64,000 bases of DNA from Pelagibius sp048268885 (GTDB lineage: Bacteria > Pseudomonadota > Alphaproteobacteria > Kiloniellales > Kiloniellaceae), in assembly GCA_048268885.1 (NCBI GenBank), contig JBLWUP010000015.1, positions 1 through 64,000 of the forward strand. The letters are read 5' to 3'. A model generated the notes under the pieces. The model saw nothing but the letters and a program-made list of their open reading frames with translations. It was not told the DNA's origin and did no database searches. Below, in pieces: positions 1 to 9,224 of this stretch. The position numbers were made by a program, and so were the translations under genes. The number at the start of each line of letters is the position of its first letter. Position 1 is the first letter of the stretch.

Positions 1-290
1 GGCTGCGCACCGCGACGCTGAGCGACCAGGATCCGGTGGTGACGCAGGAGATCGTCCGCCCGACCGCGATTTATGTGCAGGCCGGCGCCTTCAGCCAGGT
101 GGCGAACGCGGTGCGCCTGCGGGCGCGTCTGGTGTCGCTGGGCAACGTGCAGATCGCCAAGGCCCTGGTCGGCGACACCGACTTCTATCGGGTGCGCCTG
201 GGCCCGATGGCCAGCGTCGACCAGGCGGACCGGACTTTGGAGCTGCTGCTCAACAACGGCTACAACGACGCACGGGTCGTGGTCGATTGA
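1..290 (+). CDS. rlpA: C-terminal end of RlpA-like septal lytic transglycosylase (SPOR domain), partial
   Basis: The reading frame is open from the window edge and ends in TGA at 288-290. The visible residues form a SPOR domain, starting IYVQAGAFSQ and continuing through FYRVRLGPM to GYNDARVVVD. SPOR domains bind denuded peptidoglycan at the division septum. The next gene is a PBP5-type carboxypeptidase, and rlpA–dac–tmk is the usual order in this group, which is why RlpA is preferred over another SPOR protein. The catalytic double-psi barrel lies outside the window, so the name is an inference from the SPOR domain and the neighbours. Confidence 0.75.
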   Translation, partial: LRTATLSDQDPVVTQEIVRPTAIYVQAGAFSQVANAVRLRARLVSLGNVQIAKALVGDTDFYRVRLGPMASVDQADRTLELLLNNGYNDARVVVD

Positions 291-396
291 GCGGGTGCGG
301 TCTCAACATTGTGCCGACATCTTTTCGGCAAATTCTCATTTTAGGCTGTGGCCAGGATCACGCCCTGCCCATCGCTTCACCGGAGTGAGTTATTCG

Positions 397-1545
397 ATGA
401 AACGCCTCAGAAACCTGTTCCTGCTCGCTGGCTTCGCCGCCGTCGCTTCTCTGCAGGCCGCCGGCCCGGTCGCCGCGGCGACCATCGAGACCCAGGCCGA
501 AGAGGCTTTCCTGGTGGACTTCGACACCGGCGCGGTGTTGCTGAACAAGAACGGCGACGTTCAGATGCCGCCGTCGTCGATGAGCAAGATGATGACCGCC
601 TATGTGGTCTTCGAGCGCCTGAAGGACGGGCGGCTGTCGCTGGACGACGAGCTGACGGTCAGCGAGAAGGCCTGGCGTAAGGGCGGCTCCAAGATGTTCG
701 TCGAGGTCGGCAACCAGGTGCGGGTCGAGGACCTGCTGCGCGGCGTCATCGTGCAGTCGGGCAACGATGCCTGCATCGTCCTGGCCGAGGGCCTGGCCGG
801 CAGCGAGGACGCCTTCGCCGAGCAGCTGAACGCCACGGCGCGCGAAATCGGCCTGACCAGCAGCCACTTCATGAACGCCACGGGCTGGCCGGACGACAAT
901 CACTACGTCACCGCCCGCGACCTGGCGACCCTGGCCCGGCACATCATCGTCGATCATCCCGAGCACTATCACTACTACTCCGAAAAGGAGTTCACCTGGG
1001 CCGACATCCGCCAGGGCAACCGCAATCCGCTGCTCTACAAGAACATCGGCGCCGACGGCCTGAAGACCGGCCACACGGAGGCCGCGGGCTACGGCCTGAC
1101 CGCTTCGGCGGTTCAGAACGGGCGCCGGCTGATCCTGGTGGTCAACGGCCTGCCCAGCGTGAAGGCGCGCGCCGACGAGTCCGAGCGGCTGATGTCCTGG
1201 GGCTTCCGGGAATTCAACAACTACGCCCTCTTCAAGGCGGGGGACACGGTGGACGACGCGCCGGTCTGGCTGGGTGACGAGGATACCGTTCCCCTGACCA
1301 TCGCCGAGGACCTGACGGTGACCCTGCCGCGCAACGACCGCAACGGCATGCAGGTTTCGGTAGTCTACGACTCGCCGGTCCCCGCGCCCATTCCGGCGGG
1401 GCAGGAGATTGCCAAGCTGCGGGTCTCCTGGCCGGGCGGTGTGCCCGTCGAGGTGCCGCTCCAGGCCGGCCAGGATGTGGAGCAGCTGGGCCCCTTCGGC
1501 CGCATCGCCGCCAGCATCAAGTTTCTGCTGCTCGGGTCCCCGTGA
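397..1545 (+). CDS. D-alanyl-D-alanine carboxypeptidase, PBP5/6 (DacA/DacC) family
   Basis: A 382-aa periplasmic serine peptidase that trims the terminal D-Ala of peptidoglycan stem peptides. The ATG at 397 follows GGAG and opens a signal peptide (MKRLRNLFLLAGFAA... ending near AAA at 28). All three S11 motifs are present: SxxK at S61-K64 (SMSK), SGN at 122-124 and KTG at 224-226. A C-terminal all-beta domain follows from about residue 280, and the last 20 residues (IAASIKFLLL) could form the amphipathic membrane anchor typical of PBP5. The frame is open upstream to position 73, but those residues are the shadow of the SPOR gene. Its stop overlaps the tmk start (GTGA). Confidence 0.93.
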   Translation: MKRLRNLFLLAGFAAVASLQAAGPVAAATIETQAEEAFLVDFDTGAVLLNKNGDVQMPPSSMSKMMTAYVVFERLKDGRLSLDDELTVSEKAWRKGGSKMFVEVGNQVRVEDLLRGVIVQSGNDACIVLAEGLAGSEDAFAEQLNATAREIGLTSSHFMNATGWPDDNHYVTARDLATLARHIIVDHPEHYHYYSEKEFTWADIRQGNRNPLLYKNIGADGLKTGHTEAAGYGLTASAVQNGRRLILVVNGLPSVKARADESERLMSWGFREFNNYALFKAGDTVDDAPVWLGDEDTVPLTIAEDLTVTLPRNDRNGMQVSVVYDSPVPAPIPAGQEIAKLRVSWPGGVPVEVPLQAGQDVEQLGPFGRIAASIKFLLLGSP

Positions 1546-2210
1546 ACGCGGAGGACGCTCGGGCTCAAGGCCGCTTCATTACCCTGGAAGGCGGGGAGGG
1601 CGCAGGCAAGTCGACGCAGCAGCGGCGCCTGGCCGCCTGGTTGCGCGCGCAGGGCCGCGATGTCGTCGAAACCCGCGAGCCCGGCGGCAGTTCCGGCGCA
1701 GAAGAAATCCGCTCTCTGCTGGTGACCGGCGCCACAGGCCGCTGGGACCCGATGACCGAGGCGCTGTTGATTTTCGCCGCCCGGCGGGACCACCTGACGA
1801 AAACGGTGCAACCGGCCCTGCAGCGCGGCGCCTGGGTGGTCTGCGACCGCTTCATCGATTCCACGATGGCTTACCAGGGCTATGCCCAGGGGCTGGGGCG
1901 CGAGGCCGTGGAGACGCTCTACCGGCTGGTGGCTGGCGACCTCCAGCCCGACCTCACTTTGGTGCTGGACCTGCCGGTGGCGGAAGGCTTGGCGCGGGCG
2001 AAGTCGCGCAACGACGCGCAAGTCCATGGGGAGAACCGCTACGAGCAGATGGATCTGAGTTTTCACGAACGCCTGCGCGAGGGTTTCCACGACATCGTCG
2101 CGCGCGAGCCCGCACGCTGTACCCTGATCGACGCCAGCGTTGACGAAGACGCCGTGGCCGCCAGAATTCAGGCGGTGGTCGGCGAGCGTCTCGGCATGGC
2201 GCCCGCGTGA
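1542..2210 (+). CDS. tmk: Thymidylate kinase
   Basis: Phosphorylates dTMP to dTDP with ATP in the cytoplasm. The 222-aa product has the P-loop GGEGAGKST, the TREPGG motif, the dTMP-binding CDRFIDSTMAYQG segment and a C-terminal LID-type region (RAKSRND). The start is GTG at 1542, overlapping the preceding stop by four bases, so translation is probably coupled. The next gene, holB, lies 24 nt downstream; tmk–holB adjacency is common in bacteria. Confidence 0.95.
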   Translation: MNAEDARAQGRFITLEGGEGAGKSTQQRRLAAWLRAQGRDVVETREPGGSSGAEEIRSLLVTGATGRWDPMTEALLIFAARRDHLTKTVQPALQRGAWVVCDRFIDSTMAYQGYAQGLGREAVETLYRLVAGDLQPDLTLVLDLPVAEGLARAKSRNDAQVHGENRYEQMDLSFHERLREGFHDIVAREPARCTLIDASVDEDAVAARIQAVVGERLGMAPA

Positions 2211-2234
2211 GCAAGCGGGTATGACTAAGGCGGC

Positions 2235-3326
2235 ATGAGCAAGGATAAGGACAAGGAAGAGGCGGTCTGGCCGCATCCCCGCGAGACCGCCGCGCTGCGC
2301 GGCCAGGCGGCGGCGGAGGGAGTCCTGCTGCGCGCCCATGCCTCCGGCCGCTTGCCCCACGCCTGGCTGCTGTCGGGGCCGCGCGGCGTCGGCAAGGCGA
2401 CCCTGGCTTACCGCTTCGCCCGCTTCCTGCTGTCGCCCGAGGCGCAGGGCGGCGGGCTGTTCGGGGATGCGCCGGAGAGCCTGGAAGTGCCCGCGGACGA
2501 TCCCGTCTTCCGGCGCGTCGCCTCCAGCGGCCACAGCGACCTCATGACCCTGGAGAAGGGCAAGGACGACAAGGGCAAGCCGCGCAGCGTCATCCCGGTG
2601 GAGGACGTGCGCCGCCTGCTGGCCTTCGCCCGCATGACCGCCGGAGAAGGCGGCTGGCGCGTCGCCATCGTCGATTCCGTCGACGAGATGAACCGTAACG
2701 CCGCCAACGCCCTGCTGAAGGTGCTCGAGGAGCCGCCGCCGCGCTCCATGCTGCTGCTGGTAAGCCACGCGCCGGGCAGCCTGCTGCCGACGATCCGCTC
2801 GCGCTGCTGCCAGCTGCCCCTGGCGCCGCTCGGCGAGACGGTCGTCGCTGAACTCCTGGCCGCCCAACGCCCCGATCTCTCCGCTGAGGAGGTTCAATCC
2901 CTGGCCCGCCTGGCCGACGGCAGCATCGGCCGCGCCCTGGCCCTGGCGGCCCACGGCGGCCTGGACCTCTATCGGGAACTCATCGGCCTGCTGGGGACGC
3001 TGCCGCGTCTCGACGTCACCCGGCTGCACAAATTGGCGGAAAAGTGGGGCCAGGGGCGCGATCCCCAGGCCTTTCAGACCGGCATGGAGCTGCTGATCTG
3101 GTGGCTCGGACGCTTCATCCGGGCCGGGTCCAGCGGCCAGCCGGCGCCGGAGGTAGTGCCCGGCGAGGCAGCCCTGACCCAGCGCCTGCTGGCGGGCCCC
3201 CCCCTTGCGCATTGGCTTGGCCTATGGGAGAAGATCAGCCGCCTTTTCGCCCGGACGGAGGCCGCCAATCTCGACCGGAAGCAGGTGGTGCTGACCGCCT
3301 TTCTGGACCTGGAGAACGCGGCGTAG
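2235..3326 (+). CDS. holB: DNA polymerase III delta-prime subunit
   Basis: A clamp-loader subunit of the replicative polymerase, 363 aa. It has a P-loop (GPRGVGKAT) that keeps the lysine, the AAA+ segment NAANALLKVLEEPP and the SRC-type arginine finger in TIRSRCCQL. The C-terminal 150 residues form the helical collar domain. It starts with ATG 24 nt after tmk. Like other alphaproteobacterial delta-prime proteins it has an N-terminal extension (WPHPRETAALRGQ) ahead of the AAA+ core. Confidence 0.92.
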   Translation: MSKDKDKEEAVWPHPRETAALRGQAAAEGVLLRAHASGRLPHAWLLSGPRGVGKATLAYRFARFLLSPEAQGGGLFGDAPESLEVPADDPVFRRVASSGHSDLMTLEKGKDDKGKPRSVIPVEDVRRLLAFARMTAGEGGWRVAIVDSVDEMNRNAANALLKVLEEPPPRSMLLLVSHAPGSLLPTIRSRCCQLPLAPLGETVVAELLAAQRPDLSAEEVQSLARLADGSIGRALALAAHGGLDLYRELIGLLGTLPRLDVTRLHKLAEKWGQGRDPQAFQTGMELLIWWLGRFIRAGSSGQPAPEVVPGEAALTQRLLAGPPLAHWLGLWEKISRLFARTEAANLDRKQVVLTAFLDLENAA

Positions 3327-3341
3327 CGCCGGGCCTTTGCT

Positions 3342-3382
3342 GTCGGCTCCCCTGGGACGCATCTGAGGGGCAGGCAGCCGAC
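3342..3382 (+). other. Hairpin in the holB–metG gap
   Basis: GTCGGCT (3342-3348) pairs with AGCCGAC (3376-3382), and immediately inside them CCCCT (3349-3353) pairs with AGGGG (3366-3370), giving a 12-bp stem with a small bulge. It occupies most of the 73-nt gap before metG. There is no T-run, so it is not an ordinary intrinsic terminator. It could be an mRNA-processing or leader structure; no function is shown. Confidence 0.4.
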
Positions 3383-3399
3383 CCCGTTGGAGACCCGCG

Positions 3400-4953
3400 A
3401 TGACGGCAGGAAAGCCGGCTTATTACATCACGACGCCGATCTACTACGTGAATGATTCGCCGCACATCGGCCATGCCTACACGACGCTGGCCTGCGACGT
3501 GCTGGCGCGCTTCAAGCGTCTCGACGGCTTCGACGTGCGCTTCCTGACCGGCACCGACGAGCACGGCCAGAAGGTCGAGAAGTCGGCGGCGGCGGCGGGC
3601 ATCGATCCGCAGAGCTTCACCGACCGGGTATCGCAGAACTTCCGCGACCTTTCCCAGCTGTGGAACTTCACCAACGACGACTTCATCCGTACGACGGAAG
3701 AGCGCCACAAGGTCTCCTGCCAGGCGCTGTGGAAGAAGCTGGTCGAAGCCGGCGACATCTACCTCGGCAGCTATGCCGGCTGGTACGCGGTGCGCGACGA
3801 GGCCTACTACGCGGAAAGCGAGCTGGAAGACGGCCCCAACGACACGAAGATCGCGCCCTCCGGCGCGGAGTGCGAGTGGGTCGAGGAGGAGTCCTACTTC
3901 TTCAAGCTCTCGGCCTGGGGCGACCGTCTGCTGAAGTTCTACGAGGACAACCCCGACTTCATCCTGCCGGCCAGCCGCCGCAACGAAGTGATCTCCTTCG
4001 TGAAGGGCGGCCTGAAGGATCTCTCGATCAGCCGCACCACCTTCTCCTGGGGCATTCCGGTGCCCGATGCCCCGGGCCACATCATGTACGTCTGGCTCGA
4101 CGCGCTGACCAACTACATCACCGCCGTCGGCTATCCCGACGAGAACAGCGACTTCTTCAAGACTTACTGGCCCGCCGACGTGCACATGGTCGGGAAGGAC
4201 ATCCTGCGCTTCCACGCCGTCTACTGGCCCGCCTTCCTCATGTCCGCCGGGGTGACGCCGCCCAAGCGCGTCTACGCCCACGGCTGGTGGACCAACGAGG
4301 GGCAGAAGATCTCCAAGTCGCTCGGCAACGTCATCGTGCCCTCGGAACTGATCGCCACCTACGGTCTCGATCAGGTGCGCTACTTCCTGCTGCGCGAAGT
4401 TCCCTTCGGCAACGACGGTGATTTCTCGCACAAGGCCATGATCGGGCGCATGAACTACGACCTGGCCAACCAGTTCGGCAATCTGTCGCAGCGCGTGCTG
4501 TCGATGATCGCCAAGAACTGCGAGGGCCAGGTGCCCCAGCCGCAGGACCTGGCGCCGGAAGATGACGCGCTGCTGAAGGCCGCCGCCGGCCTGCTGGAAA
4601 GCGTGCGTGCCGACATGGACCGCCAGCAGTTCCACGCCGCCCTGACGAAGATCTGGGAAGTGGTCGGCGACGCCAACCGCTATATCGACCATGCCGCGCC
4701 CTGGACCCTGAAGAAGACGGATCCGGCGCGCATGGCGACGGTGCTCTACGTGCTGGCGGAGACCATCCGGCGTCTGGCGCTGCTCACCCAGCCGGTGATG
4801 CCGGACGCCACCGCGGCCATGCTCGACCAGCTCGCCGTCGCGCCGGATGCGCGCAGCTTCGCCGACCTGGAAAGCAAGCTGACGCCCGGCACCGCCTTGC
4901 CGAAGCCGGCGGGCATCTTCCCCCGCTATGTGGAGGAGGAGGAGCCGGCGTAA
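3400..4953 (+). CDS. metG: Methionyl-tRNA synthetase
   Basis: Charges tRNA-Met with methionine. The 517-aa product is the short MetRS form, without the C-terminal tRNA-binding dimerisation domain. The class I signatures are PHIGHAY (HIGH at 22-25) and KISKS at 303-307. The connective insert around 120-165 lacks zinc-knuckle cysteine pairs. The ATG at 3400 follows GGAGACCCGCG. Its TAA overlaps the tatD start by one base (TAATG), indicating coupling. Confidence 0.97.
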   Translation: MTAGKPAYYITTPIYYVNDSPHIGHAYTTLACDVLARFKRLDGFDVRFLTGTDEHGQKVEKSAAAAGIDPQSFTDRVSQNFRDLSQLWNFTNDDFIRTTEERHKVSCQALWKKLVEAGDIYLGSYAGWYAVRDEAYYAESELEDGPNDTKIAPSGAECEWVEEESYFFKLSAWGDRLLKFYEDNPDFILPASRRNEVISFVKGGLKDLSISRTTFSWGIPVPDAPGHIMYVWLDALTNYITAVGYPDENSDFFKTYWPADVHMVGKDILRFHAVYWPAFLMSAGVTPPKRVYAHGWWTNEGQKISKSLGNVIVPSELIATYGLDQVRYFLLREVPFGNDGDFSHKAMIGRMNYDLANQFGNLSQRVLSMIAKNCEGQVPQPQDLAPEDDALLKAAAGLLESVRADMDRQQFHAALTKIWEVVGDANRYIDHAAPWTLKKTDPARMATVLYVLAETIRRLALLTQPVMPDATAAMLDQLAVAPDARSFADLESKLTPGTALPKPAGIFPRYVEEEEPA

Positions 4954-5777
4954 TGGCGGAGGCGGCCCGGACGGAGCTGGGGGCGATCGCGGAACGGCCG
5001 CTGGTCGATTCCCACTGCCATCTCGACTACCTGGAGCGCGACGGCGAGATCGAGCCGGTGGTAGCGCGCGCCCTGGAGGCGGGCGTCGGCACCATGGTCA
5101 CGATCTGCACCAAGCTCAGCGAGTTCGACCGCATCGAGGCCATCGCCCGGCGCTTCCCGCGCGTCTACTGCTCGGTCGGGGTGCACCCCCACGAGGCCGG
5201 CAAGGAAGGCCAGCGGACGCCGGAGCGGCTGATCGAGCTGGCCGGCCACGACAAGGTGGTCGGCATCGGCGAGACGGGTCTCGACTACTACTATGAACAC
5301 TCGCCGCGCGAGGCCCAGCAGGTCAGCTTCCGCAGCCACATCGCCGCGGCGCGGGAGACAGGGCTGCCGCTCATCGTCCATGCCCGCGACGCCGACGACG
5401 ATACCGTCGCGGTGCTGCAGGACGAATACGCCAAGGGCGCCTTTCCCGGCGTGATCCACTGCTTCACCGCGGGGCCGGCGCTGGCCAAGGCGGCGCTGGA
5501 GATCGGCTTCTACATCTCGCTGGCGGGCATCGTCACCTTCAAGTCGGCGCAGGACCTGCGCGACACCTTGCGTGACGTGCCGCTCGACCGCCTGCTGGTG
5601 GAGACCGACGCGCCTTACCTGGCGCCGGTGCCCAAGCGCGGCAAGACCAACGAGCCGGCCAACGTGGTCTACACCGCCACGGCCCTGGCCGAGCTGCGCG
5701 GCGTCGAGGCGGGAACTTTCGCCGACACCACGACGGAGAACTTCTTCCGTCTCTTCACCCGCGCGGGACGTCCGTGA
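4953..5777 (+). CDS. tatD: TatD-family metal-dependent hydrolase/DNase
   Basis: A 274-aa TIM-barrel hydrolase. The motifs in order are DSHCHLDYL (metal-binding HxH), GIGETGLDYYY (bridging Glu), LPLIVHARDA, VIHCFTAGP and LLVETDAPYLAP (the metal-binding Asp of TatD). Family members are 3'-exonucleases with roles in DNA repair or quality control. It starts at the TAATG overlap with metG and is followed 10 nt later by the MBL hydrolase, as in many alphaproteobacteria. Confidence 0.93.
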   Translation: MAEAARTELGAIAERPLVDSHCHLDYLERDGEIEPVVARALEAGVGTMVTICTKLSEFDRIEAIARRFPRVYCSVGVHPHEAGKEGQRTPERLIELAGHDKVVGIGETGLDYYYEHSPREAQQVSFRSHIAAARETGLPLIVHARDADDDTVAVLQDEYAKGAFPGVIHCFTAGPALAKAALEIGFYISLAGIVTFKSAQDLRDTLRDVPLDRLLVETDAPYLAPVPKRGKTNEPANVVYTATALAELRGVEAGTFADTTTENFFRLFTRAGRP

Positions 5778-5787
5778 GGATGCCGTT

Positions 5788-6564
5788 ATGAAGGTAACGG
5801 TTCTCGGCTGCGGCGGCTCTGGCGGTGTGCCCCTGGCCGGACGGGAGCCCGGCGGCACCTGGGGCAAGGCGAACCCGGACAATCCCAAGAACCGCCGCCG
5901 GCGCGTCTCCCTGCTGGTCGAGGAAGCCGGCACCCGCATCCTCATCGATGCCTCGCCGGATCTGCGGGCGCAGATTCTGGACAATGACGTCACCGCCCTC
6001 GACGCGGTGCTCTTCACCCACGCCCACGCGGATCACTGCCACGGCCTGGACGAGTTGCGCGGCCTTGTCTACAGCCGCGGCGCGCCGATCGACGCCTATA
6101 TGGATGCGCGCACGCGGGCGCTGCTGACCGCGCGCTTCGACTACGCCTTCCTCTCCAGCCAGGATTCAGACAACCTTTACCCGCCGCTGATGCGGGACAA
6201 GGTGATCGACGGCCCCTTCAGGGTCGGCGGCATCGAGGTGCGTTCCTTCGTTCAGAACCATGGGCCCGATGTCTCCCTCGGCTACCGTCTCGGCGACGTC
6301 GCCTATTCGACCGACGCCAAGGCCCTGGACGAAGAAGCCTTCGCCGTCCTGGACGGCGTGAAGCTGTGGGTCGTCGACTGCCTGCGCGACGCGCCGCACC
6401 CGACCCATTCCCACACCGCGCAGACCCTGGAGTGGATTGCCCGGGTAAAGCCCGCGCGCGCCATCCTCACCCACATGAACGAGCAGCTCGACTATGACGA
6501 GCTCAAGAGCCGCTGTCCGCCCGGCGTCGAGCCGGGCTACGACGGCCTGGTCGTCGAGATCTGA
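5788..6564 (+). CDS. MBL-fold metallohydrolase, PhnP-like
   Basis: A 258-aa metallo-beta-lactamase-fold enzyme. It begins MKVTVLGCGGSGGVP, and the metal motif is THAHADHCHG, with later ligands in FVQNHGPD, YSTDAKAL and LTHMNEQL. The architecture matches the PhnP branch (cyclic phosphodiesterase), although no phn genes are nearby. The ATG at 5788 was chosen because it opens the conserved first strand; the frame upstream is the shadow of tatD. Its substrate is unknown. Constant linkage to tatD suggests a housekeeping role. Confidence 0.88.
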   Translation: MKVTVLGCGGSGGVPLAGREPGGTWGKANPDNPKNRRRRVSLLVEEAGTRILIDASPDLRAQILDNDVTALDAVLFTHAHADHCHGLDELRGLVYSRGAPIDAYMDARTRALLTARFDYAFLSSQDSDNLYPPLMRDKVIDGPFRVGGIEVRSFVQNHGPDVSLGYRLGDVAYSTDAKALDEEAFAVLDGVKLWVVDCLRDAPHPTHSHTAQTLEWIARVKPARAILTHMNEQLDYDELKSRCPPGVEPGYDGLVVEI

Positions 6565-6568
6565 AGCC

Positions 6569-6835
6569 ATGCGTTTCATGGTGATCGAGACCTTTCGCGG
6601 TGGTGACCCGGCGGCGGTCTATGCGCGCCTGGAAGAACGCGGCCGCATGATCCCGCAGGGCGTGCGCTACCTGGACAGCTGGGTGGAAGAGGGCGGCGGG
6701 CGCTGCTTCCAGCTCATGGAATGCGGGCGGCGCGGGGACCTAGATCCCTGGATCGCGGCCTGGGCCGACCTCGTCGACTTCGAGGTCGTGGCGGTGGTCG
6801 ACAGCGCCACCGCGGCACAACAGTTCAAGAGATAG
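6569..6835 (+). CDS. DUF3303-type small protein
   Basis: An 88-aa protein beginning MRFMVIETFRGG, with the patterns VYARLEERGRM, YLDSWVEEGGGRCFQLME and WIAAWADLVDFEVV. This layout matches DUF3303, a small ferredoxin-like-fold family of unknown function. The ATG at 6569 lies 2 nt after the MBL stop, so it is the last gene of this operon. No catalytic residues are apparent. Confidence 0.75.
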   Translation: MRFMVIETFRGGDPAAVYARLEERGRMIPQGVRYLDSWVEEGGGRCFQLMECGRRGDLDPWIAAWADLVDFEVVAVVDSATAAQQFKR

Positions 6836-6872
6836 CCCAGATCGTCTCGAGCCTGGCGGCATAGACACAGAT

Positions 6873-6995
6873 GTCGCCCCGGCACTTGATGCCGGGGCCC
6901 ATTGCCCCTTCCGCATATTCGGCCGTAGACGTAATTCTGAGAGGGAGTGCCACACACGCACGCCATTGGATCCCGGGGTCAAGCCCCGGGATGAC
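6873..6995. repeat. REPIN-like inverted pair of 29-nt palindromes
   Basis: The first hairpin (6873-6901) starts GTCGCCCCGGCACTTGA and ends GGGGCCCA. The second (6967-6995) starts TGGATCCCGGGGTCAAG and ends GGGATGAC. The reverse complement of the second matches the plan of the first (GTC-n-CCC..GG..CTTGA..CC..GGG..CCA), so this is an inverted doublet with a 65-nt spacer. A related doublet lies at 62476-62576. It fills the space between the converging ends of the DUF3303 gene and the binding-protein gene. Alphaproteobacterial genomes carry many such intergenic palindromes. Confidence 0.75.
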
Positions 6996-7036
6996 AGTGA
7001 TGTTTGTCGCAGGCTTAGGCGGCAGGTACGACTGCC

Positions 7037-8986
7037 CTACCTGTCGAACCAGAAGCGCTCCGGGCGGTACATGCCGAACTGCGCGCCGGGGTCCCAGTTG
7101 TAGATGCCTTTTTCGGGCACGTTGCGCAGGGCATGGGCAACGACGACCGGCTGCGGGACTTCGGCGATGAGGCCGATGGTGTAGACCTCCTCGGCGTGGA
7201 TCTCGAGGATCTCTCTCCAGGCTTCTTCCTTTTCGGCGCGGGACTTCGCCGCGATCCATTTCTGGTAGAGCTCCATCAGCCGCTTCGGCTTCTCCATGTC
7301 GACCGGCTCGCCGGCGTTGCCGTTGGTTTCCACGTATTGGCCCCACATCGGCCAGTGGTAGCTCTGCTGGTGGACCGGCACGAACTCCTCCGGACTGCTG
7401 TAGGAGGTCGGGATGCCGTTTTCGTAGCCGTACCACATGGCCATGATCGTCTCGCCGGCGAAGATCCGGTTGCGCAGCACGTCGCGCTGGGAGGGCTTGG
7501 TGAAGAGCTTCACGCCGATCTGCTTCCAGGAATCGCGGATCAGTTCCAGTACGTCGACTTCTTCGGTGTTCTCGCCGGCGGTCTCGACGATGATCTCCAG
7601 GGGGCGGCCGTCGGGCAGCAGGCGGATGCCGGCGCCGTCGCGCTCGGTCAGGCCGATGTCGTCCAGCAGCGCGTTGGCTTTCTCCGGCGCGAACTCGGCA
7701 TAGGCCTGGCGGTATTCGGGCTCGTAGAGCGGGCTGTCCGGCAGCACCGAGTTGTTCCCCTCCAGGCAGAGCCCGTAGTAGATGACCTGGTTGATCTCAC
7801 TGCGGTTGATGCCCAGCGAGAGCGCCTGGCGGAAGCGGGCGTCCCGGTTCAGCTCGCGCCACACCGGGTCGGTCGCGTTGAGGTTCGGATAGAGCGCGAG
7901 CTGCGAGCCGCGAACCGTCTTCCACAGCCGGACGTCGTAGTTGCTGCGCTCTTCGCCCGCCTTCAGGAAGGTGTAGTCGGAGAAGTTCAGGCTGCGCGCC
8001 TGCAGGTCCGCTTCGCCGGCCGAGGTCTTCGCCGGTACCAGCGAGCCGTTGACCACATCCATGATGAAACGGTCGGCATAGGGCAGCTGCTGTCCGGAGG
8101 CGTCGATGCGGTGGTAGTAGGCATTGCGCTCGGCGACGAAGCGGGTGGCGGGCGGAGGGACCCTGTTATGCCAGGGCTGCAGGGTCGGCAGGTCCGGGTT
8201 GGTGGCGCGGTACATGTTGCCGATGCGGTTATGCAGCTGGGCCCAGTTCCGCGCGCTGGCGGCCTCGACCGCCTCCTCGATCTTGGCGGCCTCCCCATAC
8301 TTCGGATGGAACTGCTTCAGGTAGTGCGACGGCACGAAGAGGGTGAGGGGCCGTGCGCCGGCGAGCGCCGGGATCAGGAAGGGGTTGGGCTTCGACCAAC
8401 TGTAGCGGATGGTGGTCGCGTCGATGACCTCGACGGTCGGCAACTCGCCATCGACGCGGAAGGTGACCTCCGGTCCCACCGGCGAGAGTTCTTCGTTGTT
8501 GGCGACGTCCTCCCAGTAGTAGCGGAAGTCCTCGGTGGTTAAAGGCGCGCCGTCGGACCAGCGATGCCCCTCGCGCAGCTTCATGGTGAAGACGCGGCCG
8601 TCCTCGACTTCCAGCCATTCCAGGATGTCCGGCTCGATGTCCAGCTTCTCGTTGTAGCCGACCAGCCGGGCGTAGCCGTAGACGATGAGCAGGCGCACAT
8701 CCTTGTCGCGTCCGACCAGCATGCGGATGTCGCCGCCGGGGTGGCCGACCGACAGGTTCGGACCGCTGACCGAGACCCGCGGCACCGCCGGCAGGCGCTC
8801 GGCCACCGGCGGCAGCTTGCCGGCGTCGACCATGGCGGCGAGGGCAGGGGTCTCCTTGTAAGCCGCGACCCGTGGCGCCTCAGGCGCTTCATAGCGGACA
8901 ACTTCGGCCTGGGCACTGGCGACAAAGAATGCGAGCAGCGCGGATGCGGCCAAGGCACTGGCCTTCCACGAAAACCGGTAGAACAT
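7037..8986 (-). CDS. ABC transporter substrate-binding protein, family 5 (oligopeptide/DppA type)
   Basis: A periplasmic binding protein of about 649 aa. A signal peptide (FSWKASALAASALLAFFVASAQA) precedes the mature domain. The family-5 signature region includes FTMKLREGHRWSDGAPLTTEDFRYYWED, read here as short overlapping motifs. The length exceeds the usual 500–550 aa and fits the long subgroup seen in rhizobial and rhodospirillal genomes. The start at 8986 is preferred because AGGGA lies upstream; an in-frame ATG at 9007 is the alternative. No permease or ATPase is adjacent, so this is an orphan receptor that probably uses a transporter encoded elsewhere. The ligand is unknown. Confidence 0.88.
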   Translation of the reverse strand: MFYRFSWKASALAASALLAFFVASAQAEVVRYEAPEAPRVAAYKETPALAAMVDAGKLPPVAERLPAVPRVSVSGPNLSVGHPGGDIRMLVGRDKDVRLLIVYGYARLVGYNEKLDIEPDILEWLEVEDGRVFTMKLREGHRWSDGAPLTTEDFRYYWEDVANNEELSPVGPEVTFRVDGELPTVEVIDATTIRYSWSKPNPFLIPALAGARPLTLFVPSHYLKQFHPKYGEAAKIEEAVEAASARNWAQLHNRIGNMYRATNPDLPTLQPWHNRVPPPATRFVAERNAYYHRIDASGQQLPYADRFIMDVVNGSLVPAKTSAGEADLQARSLNFSDYTFLKAGEERSNYDVRLWKTVRGSQLALYPNLNATDPVWRELNRDARFRQALSLGINRSEINQVIYYGLCLEGNNSVLPDSPLYEPEYRQAYAEFAPEKANALLDDIGLTERDGAGIRLLPDGRPLEIIVETAGENTEEVDVLELIRDSWKQIGVKLFTKPSQRDVLRNRIFAGETIMAMWYGYENGIPTSYSSPEEFVPVHQQSYHWPMWGQYVETNGNAGEPVDMEKPKRLMELYQKWIAAKSRAEKEEAWREILEIHAEEVYTIGLIAEVPQPVVVAHALRNVPEKGIYNWDPGAQFGMYRPERFWFDR

Positions 8987-9224
8987 GAAGCGGGTCCCTG
9001 AACACATTGTTATTATGGAGTTTTCTCCAATTACTTCGGATTATAGTGCGCGCGGAAGAAAAGCGCCATTCAAGAACATCCGACCCGAATGCGCGGTTGT
9101 AATCAGCAGTGGGGCTCTCTTAAAAGAAGCTGGTGGTCTTTTTTTCGACCACCCCTCCCGGCAGGTCCCGGAATGCCGGCAGGGACAATCCATCGAGCCG
9201 GCTGGCCGCGAGGAGCAGCTCAAG

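Noticed and set aside
1365..3212. 615-codon minus-strand frame
   Set aside because: Antisense to tmk and holB; Gln, Arg and Gly-rich with no recognisable fold.
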